DNA of 64,000 nt from Candidatus Gastranaerophilales bacterium. GTDB lineage: Bacteria; Cyanobacteriota; Vampirovibrionia; Gastranaerophilales; Gastranaerophilaceae. The stretch is from assembly GCA_944325625.1 (NCBI GenBank), contig CALVAP010000015.1, forward strand, positions 1-64,000, read 5' to 3'. This document shows, in pieces, positions 43,904-52,332 of this stretch (positions are counted from its first letter, which is position 1; the number at the start of each line of letters is the position of its first letter). Both the position numbers and the translations under genes were made by a program. The notes below the pieces were generated by a model. It made no database searches. It worked only from the letters and a program-made list of their open reading frames with translations, and had not been told where the DNA came from.

Positions 43904-44266
43904 ATGAAAGTAAATGCAATAACTAACAATAGAATAGAAAATAAAAGAACATTCAGAGGATATTCTGACCCTGGAGTGTATGCATTCAGCTCACAGTTTG
44001 GTTCAGCAAAAGACGCAGAAAAGTTCTTAAAATCTGTTAGAGCAGCAAAAAGACAAGATGCGGTATCAACAAACTTTATAACCGCTTTTATAAATAAACT
44101 GACACTCGCAGGTGAAATTCTTGGATTTCGTAATCTAAGAGAGGCAGCAGAGATAATGCAAACACCTGAACACAAAGCAATCGTAGCAAAGATAGACAAG
44201 GGCGTAGATGCAATGCTCGAAGCTACAGGCTACAGCAGTTCTAAGGCAATAAACTTAGTCGCATAA
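43904..44266 (+). CDS. Small hypothetical protein
   Basis: 120 residues, basic, no signal peptide, not recognised. It starts MKVNAITNNRIENKRTFRGY, a short polar N-terminus seen in other lineage-type small proteins here, followed by helices (SAKDAEKFLKSVRAAK, FITAFINKLTLAGEILGF). Own promoter and own terminator, so it is a monocistronic unit and probably highly expressed. The 3' third ends in LEATGYSSSKAINLVA. Function unknown. Confidence 0.7.
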   Translation: MKVNAITNNRIENKRTFRGYSDPGVYAFSSQFGSAKDAEKFLKSVRAAKRQDAVSTNFITAFINKLTLAGEILGFRNLREAAEIMQTPEHKAIVAKIDKGVDAMLEATGYSSSKAINLVA

Positions 44267-44315
44267 CATTTATAACACAATGACCATATAGCACGAAATC
44301 AAAATAATAAGCATC

Positions 44316-44343
44316 ACCATAACGAGAGTTATGGTTTTTTTTT
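44316..44343 (+). terminator. Rho-independent terminator
   Basis: ACCATAAC-GAGA-GTTATGGT and a run of eight or nine Ts, 50 bases after the stop of the gene at 43904. Confidence 0.92.
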
Positions 44344-44354
44344 AGATTAACAAC

Positions 44355-44384
44355 AATGCGAAAGTTTAGAAAAACTTTCGCATT
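44355..44384 (-). terminator. Hairpin downstream of the third pilin gene
   Basis: AATGCGAAAGTTT and AAACTTTCGCATT form a perfect 13-base stem with a four-base loop, 18 bases beyond the pilin stop. The T run on the minus strand is poor, so termination is likely but not typical. Confidence 0.55.
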
Positions 44385-44402
44385 AAAACAAAAAGAGAGA
44401 GG

Positions 44403-45202
44403 TTAATAGTTCATCGCCCCTTCTTCAAGCACCCGACCGGTGCATTTTGCTGCTTCGCCCCCCCAAATGTTTTTTCCATCTCTATTAACAATCTCAGTGG
44501 TACAGAGTGGTGAACTCGGGTTATTGTTCCAGTAGTCGGGATCATAGCCCTGATATTTAGCATATAATTTTGAGCCATAAGGCATAACAGTACCTTGCGC
44601 TACACCGTTTTGGTTATATGCTGCTATCTCAAATTCAAAAATATCTCTACCCCACTGATTAGGACCTTTTTTGCCGTTGATATCAGTTGTAATAAAGGGA
44701 CCATGATATCCCCACGCCATTCCGTCCGCAGTAACAAAAACTTGGGACTCTGTACTTAGTATTGGACCTCCGTTTTCATTTAACTCAACACAATCTTCCC
44801 AGTTGTTGCTATTACAAGTTTTAACAACTTTCATATATTTATTTATAATAATGGGCCAATTTTTTACCGAATCATCATAGTGATCTAGGTTATCTATTAA
44901 TTGTTCTTCATCATGTATAGCCAAAGATATGACATTAGAAACAGTAGAATAGGCTTTTTTAAGTCCAGTAACATAAGGATGTTTTTGATACTTAGAAACA
45001 AGAGTAGGGATAGTCATAGCAGCAATGACACCGATAATGGTTAAAGTGATAAGAGTTTCAGCCAAGGTAAAAGCACGCTTAGTGTGATGCCCAAAAAGCC
45101 TAAAAGCCTTATTAGAAGCTAACTTCTGGGGAGGGGGGGGGCGCTTAGCGGCACAGTTTGTGCGATTTCGACATTTTTAACTATGTAGCTGTCAAAATTC
45201 AT
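44403..45202 (-). CDS. Phase-variable pilin-like secreted protein, out of frame in this sequence (G9 tract)
   Basis: The pilin frame reads K-R-A then FTLAETLITLTIIGVIAAMT (Ala at -1, Glu at +5), four cysteines and TDINGKKGPNQWGRDIFEFEI. In that frame the only start codon (TTG 45065) lies after the processing site, so it cannot make a prepilin. ATG 45202 has an excellent site (GGAGG, nine bases upstream) but is out of frame. The two frames are joined by a tract of nine Gs at 45133-45141: ten Gs would give one continuous 266-codon ORF with a 44-residue proline-rich leader. Probably a slipped-strand ON/OFF switch, here OFF; a sequencing indel is the alternative. Confidence 0.8.
45133..45141 (-). 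repeat. Homopolymeric G9 tract, likely phase-variation switch
   Basis: Nine Gs on the plus strand (Cs in the coding strand), separated by one A from four more (45128-45131). It is exceptional in this AT-rich window and lies exactly where the start frame and the pilin frame must be joined. Gain of one base or loss of two restores the frame. Confidence 0.75.
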
Positions 45203-45330
45203 AAAATATTGCCTCCTATAATTATGTACATATCCAACATATATGATTTTACAAAATTATGGAATAAATTGCAATAAATTTTACAGAAACTTGGTGGGGT
45301 AGATTGCAAATTAAGGTATCAAAAATAAAA

Positions 45331-45351
45331 GCTGTATCTGAATGATACAGC
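45331..45351 (-). terminator. Rho-independent terminator
   Basis: Minus strand: GCTGTATC-ATTCA-GATACAGC and then TTTTATTTTT. It serves the gene at 45404. Confidence 0.8.
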
Positions 45352-45403
45352 GAAAAAAGGAGTGGACTATGAGTTTTGAAATTAGCTAGAATTAGTGTAT
45401 TGG

Positions 45404-45667
45404 CTAAATTTTCATATCGAAGTTTGGTTTTTCTGTAACGTCACGCATAATTGCCCCGAGGTTATATGCTTGGCGGTTATACTGATTGATTTGCTCTGTG
45501 ACATCGCCATTAAATACCTGCTCATTTTTTTCAAGATAATCAAAAATTGGTGTCCAAAGGCTGGAAACCTGATTTTCGAGAGTTTTTTGAGCCTCTTGAA
45601 GTGTTCTTGTAGGAACTTTTACATTAAGACCAAAAGGCAGGTTAAATAGTCCGTCTGTCACTTTCAT
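45404..45667 (-). CDS. Small hypothetical protein
   Basis: 87 residues, no signal peptide, not recognised. LFNLPFGLNVKVP is followed by a helical stretch (TLQEAQKTLENQVSSLW) and Gln/Asn-rich helices. GGAG lies only two bases before the ATG at 45667, so GTG at 45661, eight bases from it, may be the real start. A good terminator follows, supporting a real small gene. Confidence 0.6.
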   Translation of the reverse strand: MKVTDGLFNLPFGLNVKVPTRTLQEAQKTLENQVSSLWTPIFDYLEKNEQVFNGDVTEQINQYNRQAYNLGAIMRDVTEKPNFDMKI

Positions 45668-45950
45668 TACTCCGCTAATCTGATACTAATAACTTCGGCA
45701 CTAACCGTTAAATCTTTAATTATTTTTTTAAATTTGTAAATGAAATGTTACAAATTATCTATTTTCATTGTTTGGAAGATATATTCATTCACATTATTGC
45801 TTATTTTTTAATAGCTCTTTTGTAGTGTAGAGTTGTAGTACTTTTTGGCATTTTTTTCGCATATAAATAAATGTAAACTGAAATTGGAACGACGTATATG
45901 TTTTTTTTCACGTCCTTCGGTTTTAGAGTAGTAGACTTTGGAGATTTGCT

Positions 45951-46259
45951 ATGTTAACAGAAAAATTTCAGGAAGAACTTAATAATAGAAAGCAAATTGA
46001 AGTTAAGGATGTAAACAAAGACATGGTGAGCTGGCTGGAGGATTTGGCTGAAGAAGTTAACTGCCGTGTCGACCGAAAAGAGTGGAAAAGCAAGTATAAC
46101 AGTTATGTTGTATACGATTATGAGCCGTTTTGTTCTGACGGATTTGAGATTAATTTGTTTTTGTCCTCAACAAGTCGTGCTCATTTGAACTTTCTAAAAT
46201 ATCTTTATGATAATAAAGTTAGCACTCTTAAGTATCTAGACAGTTGTATTAAAAAATAA
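45951..46259 (+). CDS. Small hypothetical protein
   Basis: 102 residues, soluble, not recognised. NKDMVSWLEDLAEEVNCRVD, then VVYDYEPFCSDGFEINLFLS and a C-terminal helix suggest one compact alpha/beta domain. RBS TTTGGAGAT. It is followed by a clear terminator, so it is monocistronic. The 283 bases upstream hold no other gene; I see only AT-rich sequence with T runs there. Confidence 0.65.
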   Translation: MLTEKFQEELNNRKQIEVKDVNKDMVSWLEDLAEEVNCRVDRKEWKSKYNSYVVYDYEPFCSDGFEINLFLSSTSRAHLNFLKYLYDNKVSTLKYLDSCIKK

Positions 46260-46275
46260 TACAGCTTTTTGATTG

Positions 46276-46298
46276 TGCCGCCTAAAAGGCGGCATTTT
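46276..46298 (+). terminator. Rho-independent terminator
   Basis: TGCCGCC-TAAAA-GGCGGCA-TTTT, 17 bases after the stop of the gene at 45951. Confidence 0.88.
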
Positions 46299-46363
46299 AG
46301 ATTTTAATTGCTATAGAGCTAAAAATATGTTAATCTTGAAGTATTAGCTTAGTGAGGATTGTT

Positions 46364-46717
46364 ATGAAGAAAGTTTTTTCAGGATTGATATTAGTCTTAT
46401 TTGCTGCCACATCTGTTTTGGCCGCTGATACCACCTATTCAACAAGAAAACAAAAAAAAGAACAAAAAGTGAAAGCGCCTGTGAATTTGTATGTTCCGCC
46501 TGTTTCTCAGTCTAATCCTCAGACTATGCAAGGTCTTTATGGGCAAAATTTTGTTCCACAGGTTAATTTTCAACCGGGTGGTAACTCAGGTGTACAGATA
46601 AATACTCCTTATTTTGAACGACAAAATGATACTTCTGAGATTACACAACCAAATGGTACATCTTCGAATAACTATTTGGACAACTCAAGTGAAAATCCAT
46701 ATGAAACAAGGTATTAG
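46364..46717 (+). CDS. Exported low-complexity hypothetical protein
   Basis: 117 residues. Residues 1-21 are a Sec signal peptide (MKKVFSGLILVLFAATSVLAA). The mature part is Gln/Asn/Pro/Ser-rich without predicted secondary structure (VPPVSQSNPQTMQ, FQPGGNSGVQINTPYFE) and ends NPYETRY. GTGAGGA before ATG 46364 sets the start; an upstream GTG is part of that site. Probably a small periplasmic or surface protein; no family recognised. Confidence 0.7.
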   Translation: MKKVFSGLILVLFAATSVLAADTTYSTRKQKKEQKVKAPVNLYVPPVSQSNPQTMQGLYGQNFVPQVNFQPGGNSGVQINTPYFERQNDTSEITQPNGTSSNNYLDNSSENPYETRY

Positions 46718-46756
46718 CGTTTAACCTTGAGATAATTTGCTAACTACATTTTTATA

Positions 46757-46786
46757 CAAAAAAAAAGACAACCGGGAAGTTGTCTT
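46757..46786 (-). terminator. Rho-independent terminator
   Basis: Minus strand: AAGACAAC-TTCCCG-GTTGTCTT followed by a run of Ts. It ends the gene at 46814. Confidence 0.9.
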
Positions 46787-46813
46787 GTAAACAAGTAAGT
46801 AAAAAGTGGAACG

Positions 46814-47338
46814 TTATGCCAGTCTAAATATGCTGGCGTTTTGGGAGTCTTCTTCTTCATCACTGTCCACACTAAGAGTTATGAAGGTGAAAGGATTTGA
46901 ACCTTTTTTCTCACCTGTCATGTCTGTTATTTCGGAGGTAGTAGATGATGCAGGGAGCGCAAAAACTTCTCTTGCATTGAGGTCTTGTTGTTTTGTTTCC
47001 TGCGGAACATTTACTTTACCATCCATATTGTTTGGCATGGCATATGTGCCAAGTGCTGCCGCTTTGTTTAGATATTGAATGCTTGCAACTATTGCTTGAT
47101 TTTGTTGAAAGTTCGTGTCTAAACCGGCATTTCTTACCGAGATTTGCTGAATTTGTTCTATTGAAAGCTTTGAGCTGTACAAATCAGCACCAAGTGACGG
47201 TCTGTTGAACTTTGAATAGTCCACTTTAAAATTATTTTGGACATCTTTTTTCTCTGCGTTTGCAAAAATCTGACTTGCAACTTCATTTATTGCAGCAGAG
47301 TCTATTGCAGATATCCCTTTGTTGATGCCAAAGTTCAT
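46814..47338 (-). CDS. Hypothetical protein
   Basis: 174 residues, no signal peptide and no membrane segment, not recognised. The N-terminal half is helical (INEVASQIFANAEKKD, LSIEQIQQISVRNAG, NQAIVASIQYLNKAAALG); the C-terminal half is Ser/Thr/Glu-rich and ends in an acidic patch (VDSDEEEDSQN). RBS AAGGGGAACG on the minus strand. Own terminator. The N-terminal style (MNFGINKGISAID) resembles other cytosolic-looking hypotheticals in the window. Confidence 0.7.
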   Translation of the reverse strand: MNFGINKGISAIDSAAINEVASQIFANAEKKDVQNNFKVDYSKFNRPSLGADLYSSKLSIEQIQQISVRNAGLDTNFQQNQAIVASIQYLNKAAALGTYAMPNNMDGKVNVPQETKQQDLNAREVFALPASSTTSEITDMTGEKKGSNPFTFITLSVDSDEEEDSQNASIFRLA

Positions 47339-47520
47339 CGTCGTCGTTCCCCTTTTCAGACTTTACTTTTACTTACTTACTCACTTAGATTCAACCGATA
47401 CTTACTTGGTTTTCTCCTTGTAATTTATAATTCGGCTTGGATAAAAAAATCTTTAGAATTTAGAGGCTTTTTGTTACAAAATATTTACAATAAAAATAAT
47501 GTTTTTGTGTAATCCCTAGT

Positions 47521-48807
47521 CTAATCAACGACTTCTGCGTACATTTTTTCGTTAATAAAGTTTGTTAAAAGGCATTTCTGCATTGTGTTGCATACGTTTT
47601 TGGGAGATTGGGTGTATACTGTAATATAATTTTCGCTTAATCCTTTATAAAGTCCTGTTTTGGGACAAGGTTTTTTTTCAAACATTATCTGATGTTGAGT
47701 TTTAAGATTTTTATTAAGAAAATCTTTGTATTTTGTATCCATAATGTTTTTTAAGATATTGGCTCTTTGAAGTTTTATTTCCTGTTTTATTTGGTTCGAC
47801 ATTTGAGCAGCAAGCGTGTTTTTTCGTCTACTGTATGGAAAAACATGTGCAGTAGTGAGTTTTGATTTAAGGATGTTTTGGCAAGTCGTTTCGAAATCTT
47901 TATCTGTTTCATCAGGAAACCCCACAATTATATCGCTGCCAACAAATGGAAGCGTGAAGCTCTCATTTATCATTTCAATTTGTTCCAGATAATGTTCAAC
48001 GCTATAGTGTCTATTCATCGCCTTTAGGGTTTTATTGCAGGCAGATTGCAGCGAAAGATGAAAATGCGGACAAAACTTTTTTGATTGTGATAGATGATTG
48101 ATCAGTCCTTCTGTTATTTCAAGCGGATTTAGAGAACCGAGGCGAAAACGCTTTATTTCTGAATTTTCAACTAAATCGATAAGATCAATAAGGCTGCTTT
48201 TAGGATTGTGGTCCAAACCCCATTGACCAATGTGAATTCCGGTCAGTACAAGCTCTTGAAATCCGTGCTCGGTATAGATTTGTAATTGTTCTTTTATGTC
48301 TTTAATTTGTGCACTTCTTGACTTACCTCTTGCTCTCCAGATTGTGCAATATGAGCATCTGTTATTGCATCCGTCTTGTATTTTTAGGTAGGCACGTGTT
48401 TTTGTCGGATTTTTAATTCTTTTGTATAAAAATTTGTTTTGTGCAAATATGTCAGAAACATTAACTTTTTTCGACTGTTTTAGATAATAAGTGATGTTCA
48501 TTTTTTCAGTATTGCCCAAGACCATATCTATAAAATCGTAATTTTGAATTGTTGAAGCTTCAAGCTGGGCAAAGCATCCTGTTAAAACAGTAAAATTTTC
48601 GGGATTGTCTTTTTTCGCCTTTCTTAAAATTCTTATTGCCTCATTATCTGCGTTAGATGTTACGGAGCAAGAGTTCAGGATAAAAAGGTCGGCTTCTTTT
48701 TCGTTCTTTGCTTTTAGCATACCAAGATTTTCAAGGTCTTCTGCTATCAAATTTGATTCAATTTGATTGGTTTTGCAGCCTAGGGTTTTTATGTAATAAT
48801 ATTTCAT
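47521..48807 (-). CDS. mtaB: tRNA t6A37 methylthiotransferase-like protein (MtaB)
   Basis: A radical SAM methylthiotransferase that converts t6A37 to ms2t6A37 in tRNA. The N-terminal UPF0004 domain has cysteines in KTLGCKTNQIE, LNSCSVTSNAD and VLTGCFAQ (first [4Fe-4S] cluster); the radical SAM cluster is CNNRCSYCTIWRARGKSRS. QDGCNNRCSYCTI and the R-A-R-G-x-S-R-S motif favour MtaB over MiaB/RimO. 428 residues; the TRAM end is short. Single gene, no operon partner. Confidence 0.92.
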   Translation of the reverse strand: MKYYYIKTLGCKTNQIESNLIAEDLENLGMLKAKNEKEADLFILNSCSVTSNADNEAIRILRKAKKDNPENFTVLTGCFAQLEASTIQNYDFIDMVLGNTEKMNITYYLKQSKKVNVSDIFAQNKFLYKRIKNPTKTRAYLKIQDGCNNRCSYCTIWRARGKSRSAQIKDIKEQLQIYTEHGFQELVLTGIHIGQWGLDHNPKSSLIDLIDLVENSEIKRFRLGSLNPLEITEGLINHLSQSKKFCPHFHLSLQSACNKTLKAMNRHYSVEHYLEQIEMINESFTLPFVGSDIIVGFPDETDKDFETTCQNILKSKLTTAHVFPYSRRKNTLAAQMSNQIKQEIKLQRANILKNIMDTKYKDFLNKNLKTQHQIMFEKKPCPKTGLYKGLSENYITVYTQSPKNVCNTMQKCLLTNFINEKMYAEVVD

Positions 48808-48902
48808 TGTAACAATTTATTAATAATATCGATATCACTAGCAAAAAAAAGTATTTTGACGAGTTATACTGGTAGTGAAATTGTGTAACAAAGGTGGGGA
48901 AA

Positions 48903-49898
48903 ATGCAACCAGTAAGTTTGGCTTATAACCAAAACGAGTATAGAGTTAACCCGATACGTTCTAATGAATCACGCATGCCGCGTCGGGAAAGAGCATATGT
49001 GGAAAATTATGGACAAGATGGAGAAAGTCTTGGAAAAGCATATCAACAAGCAGTTCTAATTGCTAATATGAAGGATGAACAACTTCTTTCTTTAGCAAAA
49101 GCAGACGCAAACAAAGATAAAAAATACAAGCTTGGCACGTATACTGCAGCACTTGTTGGTGTGCCTGTGGTTGATACATTTGTAAGTGGTGCGCTGAGCG
49201 AAGCTCCAAAGCTTTCGGGAAAATTGGGAACAATGGGCAAAGTTGCTGCCGGTTGGGGTGGTGCTTTTATGTTAGCCGGTTTGTACAACGGATTTGTAGA
49301 CAAAGTTTCCGCAGTTTCTCCGGTTGTAAAGAATTTTGAAGAAAAACATCCAGTAATTGCTTCTCTGCTTTCATTAGCAGGATTTGCGGCTGTGTTAGTT
49401 GGGGCGCATAAAGGTATTGGTAAAGCTTCAGAGGTATTCGTTAATAAATTCCCTAAAATTGCGGAAAGCATGTCTAATTTAAAAAGCAGTGTAGCTGATA
49501 CTATAAACAATTCAAAGTTTAATGAAAAGATTGTTCAACCGGCAAAGACAAAAATTGTTGAACTTGCTCAAAAATATCCGAAGACGGCAAGAACAACCAT
49601 TGGTGCAGCTGTGTTGAGTGTGCCGTTTATGGTTATGGGTACTTTGTTCAAGTTGTTTACAGAGAAGTACGAAAAAGCAGAACAGGTTAAGGATACTTAC
49701 AAAAAATTGGCGGAAGCAAGAGACATCAATAGACTGGTTCTCAACAAAATAAATAGCGGGATTGTGGATGAGCCGATTGTAAATCTTGCAAATCTGGAAG
49801 CAGAAAGGGAGCTTGATGAAGCTAAGCAAGATATAGAGAATGCAGAATGCGAAGTTGAAGAAGATGAATACGATTCAGATAATGGGCATTTTGACTAA
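48903..49898 (+). CDS. Hypothetical membrane-associated protein
   Basis: 331 residues, not recognised. Three or four hydrophobic Gly/Ala/Val stretches (TAALVGVPVVDTFVSGAL, AAGWGGAFMLAGLYNGFV, IASLLSLAGFAAVLVGAH, TIGAAVLSVPFMVMGTLF) separated by basic helices; the tail is strongly acidic (ECEVEEDEYDSDNGHFD). No signal peptide. ATG 48903 follows AAGGTGGGG; a GTG at 48894 lies inside that site. A strong terminator follows. Similar N-terminal style to the proteins at 33890 and 52333. Confidence 0.7.
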   Translation: MQPVSLAYNQNEYRVNPIRSNESRMPRRERAYVENYGQDGESLGKAYQQAVLIANMKDEQLLSLAKADANKDKKYKLGTYTAALVGVPVVDTFVSGALSEAPKLSGKLGTMGKVAAGWGGAFMLAGLYNGFVDKVSAVSPVVKNFEEKHPVIASLLSLAGFAAVLVGAHKGIGKASEVFVNKFPKIAESMSNLKSSVADTINNSKFNEKIVQPAKTKIVELAQKYPKTARTTIGAAVLSVPFMVMGTLFKLFTEKYEKAEQVKDTYKKLAEARDINRLVLNKINSGIVDEPIVNLANLEAERELDEAKQDIENAECEVEEDEYDSDNGHFD

Positions 49899-49917
49899 GT
49901 AAAAATATTGCAAAAAA

Positions 49918-49943
49918 GAGCCGTGATAAACGGCTCTTTTTTT
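49918..49943 (+). terminator. Rho-independent terminator
   Basis: GAGCCGT-GATAA-ACGGCTC and seven Ts, 20 bases after the stop of the gene at 48903. Confidence 0.93.
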
Positions 49944-50012
49944 GTATATAAGAGAGAAAAGAGTATTGCACTTGACTATAAAAAATTCTTGTGATAACGT
50001 TTAATCAGAAGA

Positions 50013-50084
50013 GGGCTTGTGGCGCAGCGGTAGCGCAGAGGACTCATAATCCTTTGGTCGCTGGTTCGAATCCAGCCGGGCCCA
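50013..50084 (+). tRNA. tRNA with CAT anticodon (Ile2 or elongator Met)
   Basis: Acceptor GGGCTTG/CGGGCCC (two G-T pairs), D-arm GGCGCAGCGGTAGCGC, anticodon loop CTCATAA, T-arm GGTTCGAATCC; 72 bases, discriminator A. The anticodon-arm and variable region (ACTCATAATC then TTGGTCGCTGG) resemble bacterial tRNA-Ile2, which is read as AUA after lysidine modification, but elongator Met cannot be excluded. Not an initiator by its acceptor pairing. Confidence 0.9.
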
Positions 50085-50092
50085 TTTTAATC

Positions 50093-50126
50093 AGGAAAAA
50101 GAGCTATTGTTGGCTCTTTTCCTTTT
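50093..50126 (+). terminator. Rho-independent terminator after the tRNA
   Basis: AGGAAAAAGAGC and GCTCTTTTCC pair with one bulged A around an eight-base loop, followed by TTTT. It lies 8 bases beyond the tRNA. Confidence 0.75.
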
Positions 50127-50299
50127 ATGGAGAGTGTAGTAGGTCATAGATATTTTTATAACAGATGTTTAGGGTTTTTATAGCTTCTCCGCGAGTAGTA
50201 ATGTGTTAAGCAAGCTAACTAAAGATTAAGAATTCGGACTTGAGTATGATAAAGTTAAAATATCTTTTCACCATTGAAAAATTCTTTTTCGCAAATTTT

Positions 50300-50308
50300 T
50301 GTTATAAT
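50300..50308 (+). promoter_or_regulatory. Extended -10 promoter
   Basis: TGTTATAAT, 19 bases before the ATG at 50328; a TTGAAA at 50274 is too far away (23 bases) to be a normal -35. The 170 bases between the preceding terminator and this site hold no gene. Confidence 0.55.
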
Positions 50309-50327
50309 TTTGTGTGGGGCAAATATA

Positions 50328-51536
50328 ATGGATAAGAAACTTTTAAAAAAATATTTAAAAGAGTTTACAAGTGGTAAACGCACATATATTTGGGGGGCAA
50401 GTTCGTTCCTAAAAAAAATATTCAAAGAGTTGAATTCTAAAGATTATAACATCATTGGAATTATTGATAAAGATTCTACTAAAGAGGGAAAACACTTCTG
50501 TGGATATCAAATATTTGGGGCTAATAGAGTAAAAGAGCTTAAGCCGGAACGAATAATTAACGCCGCGAAAAATTATCCGTATTTGTCACAACAAATCAAA
50601 AAAGATTTGGAGGAAATAGGGATTAATTGTGAGGTTTTTTCTCTGGATTATTTTGTGAAAAAATCGACTCCAGTCAGGCTTAATCCGATTTTATTCTTTT
50701 TAAAATCAAATAAAGAAAAATTGAACTACATTGTAGAAGAAAGTAAGAAGCTCTACTATTATGATTCTGCCATCAGAAGTATGCTTCGACCGGATGAAAA
50801 AAGAATATTGCATATGCTTGCTAAGTATTATTACAGTGGACGAGGTGCAATTTTTGATGCGGGAATATTTCTAGGAGGGTGTACAGAGGCTTTTTGTAAT
50901 GGATTAAATGAAAATAAAAGGGTGAAACCTAATAATCAGATATGGGCATATGAGTATGGAAACTGTAGTCCTGATGTAAATTTTGAGGTGGATGGAGCAT
51001 ATACATTTGAATTTCTCCAAAACAGCTATCCTAATAAAAAAATAAATTATGACTTTACAAATATAGTTAGAGAGAATTTGGAAGGTTTAAACAAGCCAAG
51101 TTGCTATCAACTTTATTTGGGTGATATCAACGTTCAGCCTTATCCAAATAAAATAGAGATAATGTTTTTGGATGTATGTAAGTGCCCAAGGACGAACTTT
51201 GCGATGCAAAAACTTTTTAGTCGTCTTATACCAAATAAATCGGTGGTTATACAGCAGGATTATATTTTTAGTGCTTGTCCTTGGCTTAGAATTACTATGG
51301 GTTATCTCAAAGACTATTTTGAATTTATAGGTGCGACAAAAGTTAATAGTGCATTGTTTTTATTGAAAAAAGAAATCCCTGCTGAAATCCTAAATGTGGA
51401 CCCATATGAGAAGTTCGACTATGAAAAGCTGGTTGAATTGCATAATTACTATAATCAGTATTTGAATCAAGAACAATCGGATATGATAGTTAAGGCTGTT
51501 GAATTCATAAAAAGAGATAAAAATATCCGCGAATAG
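50328..51536 (+). CDS. Two-domain protein: Rossmann-like N-terminus and SAM methyltransferase (TylF-like) C-terminus
   Basis: Residues 20-115 form a Rossmann-type unit (RTYIWGASSFLKKIFKEL, IIGIIDKDSTKEG, ERIINAAKNYPYL) like the nucleotide-binding part of PglD/NeuD-type or sugar-modifying proteins. Residues 175-390 resemble macrocin O-methyltransferase: GAIFDAGIFLGGCTEAF is the SAM-binding loop, IWAYEYGN follows, and MFLDVCKCPRTNF with SVVIQQDYIF correspond to the metal-binding L-F-I-D and D-D-Y elements. It may methylate a sugar or lipid. ATG 50328 follows GGGGC; an upstream ATG at 50274 precedes the promoter. Confidence 0.7.
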   Translation: MDKKLLKKYLKEFTSGKRTYIWGASSFLKKIFKELNSKDYNIIGIIDKDSTKEGKHFCGYQIFGANRVKELKPERIINAAKNYPYLSQQIKKDLEEIGINCEVFSLDYFVKKSTPVRLNPILFFLKSNKEKLNYIVEESKKLYYYDSAIRSMLRPDEKRILHMLAKYYYSGRGAIFDAGIFLGGCTEAFCNGLNENKRVKPNNQIWAYEYGNCSPDVNFEVDGAYTFEFLQNSYPNKKINYDFTNIVRENLEGLNKPSCYQLYLGDINVQPYPNKIEIMFLDVCKCPRTNFAMQKLFSRLIPNKSVVIQQDYIFSACPWLRITMGYLKDYFEFIGATKVNSALFLLKKEIPAEILNVDPYEKFDYEKLVELHNYYNQYLNQEQSDMIVKAVEFIKRDKNIRE

Positions 51537-51611
51537 TTTTTAGCTTCCATTAATCAAGCTTGAAAAACACATTTACCCATGATATTTTTAAACAGCGAGG
51601 AAGGGTATTAG

Positions 51612-52265
51612 ATGATATTAAAAGCAATTAAACAAATCATAGAAGATATTCATACGATATACAAGAATGATCCCGCTGCTGCAAATATTTTCGAAGTTTT
51701 ATTTTGCTACCCGGGATTGCATGCGTTAATTGCGCATAGAATTGCACACAAATTGAGATACTGGAAAATACCGTTTATACCAAGATTAATTTCTCAAATA
51801 ATGAGGTTCTTTACGGGAATAGAAATACACCCCGGTGCGACAATAGGGAGAAGGTTGTTTATTGACCATGGCATGGGCATAGTAATAGGGGAAACGACCA
51901 TAATAGGTAATGATGTATTGATATACCAACAGGTTACACTGGGAGGCACGTCAATGACCCATGGTAAACGTCACCCTACAATTGGTAATAATATTGTAAT
52001 AGGTGCAGGTGCAAAAGTTTTGGGAAACATTAAAATAGGTGATAATTCCAGAATAGGTGCAGGTTCCGTAGTGATAGATGATGTTCCTGAAAATTCTACA
52101 GTAGTAGGAATTCCTGGAAAAATTGTTCATCAAAGAATTATGGTAGACGGACAATTACAGCACAATAGAATCCCTGATCCTGTTACGTGTTCTCTTAATA
52201 GAATGAAGTATGAACTTGTTGATTTAAGACAGCAGTTAGAAGAACTTAAAAATGCAAATAATTAA
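51612..52265 (+). CDS. cysE: Serine O-acetyltransferase
   Basis: Makes O-acetylserine for cysteine synthesis. The helical N-terminus ([27 protein letters not shown]) is followed by the left-handed beta-helix of hexapeptide repeats: [19 protein letters not shown] (catalytic His and Asp), [41 protein letters not shown] and [16 protein letters not shown]. 217 residues, the short (EpsC-type) form. RBS GAGGAAGGG. Single gene. Confidence 0.95.
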   Translation: MILKAIKQIIEDIHTIYKNDPAAANIFEVLFCYPGLHALIAHRIAHKLRYWKIPFIPRLISQIMRFFTGIEIHPGATIGRRLFIDHGMGIVIGETTIIGNDVLIYQQVTLGGTSMTHGKRHPTIGNNIVIGAGAKVLGNIKIGDNSRIGAGSVVIDDVPENSTVVGIPGKIVHQRIMVDGQLQHNRIPDPVTCSLNRMKYELVDLRQQLEELKNANN

Positions 52266-52306
52266 ATAAATTAGAGGGAGCCCCAACTGAATGAAGCTCC
52301 CCCTAA
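52262..52306 (-). terminator. Hairpin terminator
   Basis: Minus strand: TTAGGGGGAGC and GCTCCCTCTAA pair (one mismatch) around a 14-base loop, then TTTATTT. It lies between two convergent genes and can serve both. Confidence 0.65.
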
Positions 52307-52332
52307 CCTAGAGTTTAGTTCAATTTAAAGGC

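Noticed and set aside
44403-45065. Pilin gene starting at TTG 45065
   Set aside because: This start removes the prepilin leader and has no ribosome-binding site; the frameshift at the G tract explains the sequence better.
45395-45649. Plus-strand frame opposite the small gene at 45404
   Set aside because: The minus frame has a ribosome-binding site and a terminator; the plus frame has neither.
46806-47512. Plus-strand frames opposite the gene at 46814
   Set aside because: Minus gene has a good ribosome-binding site and terminator; plus frames lack both.
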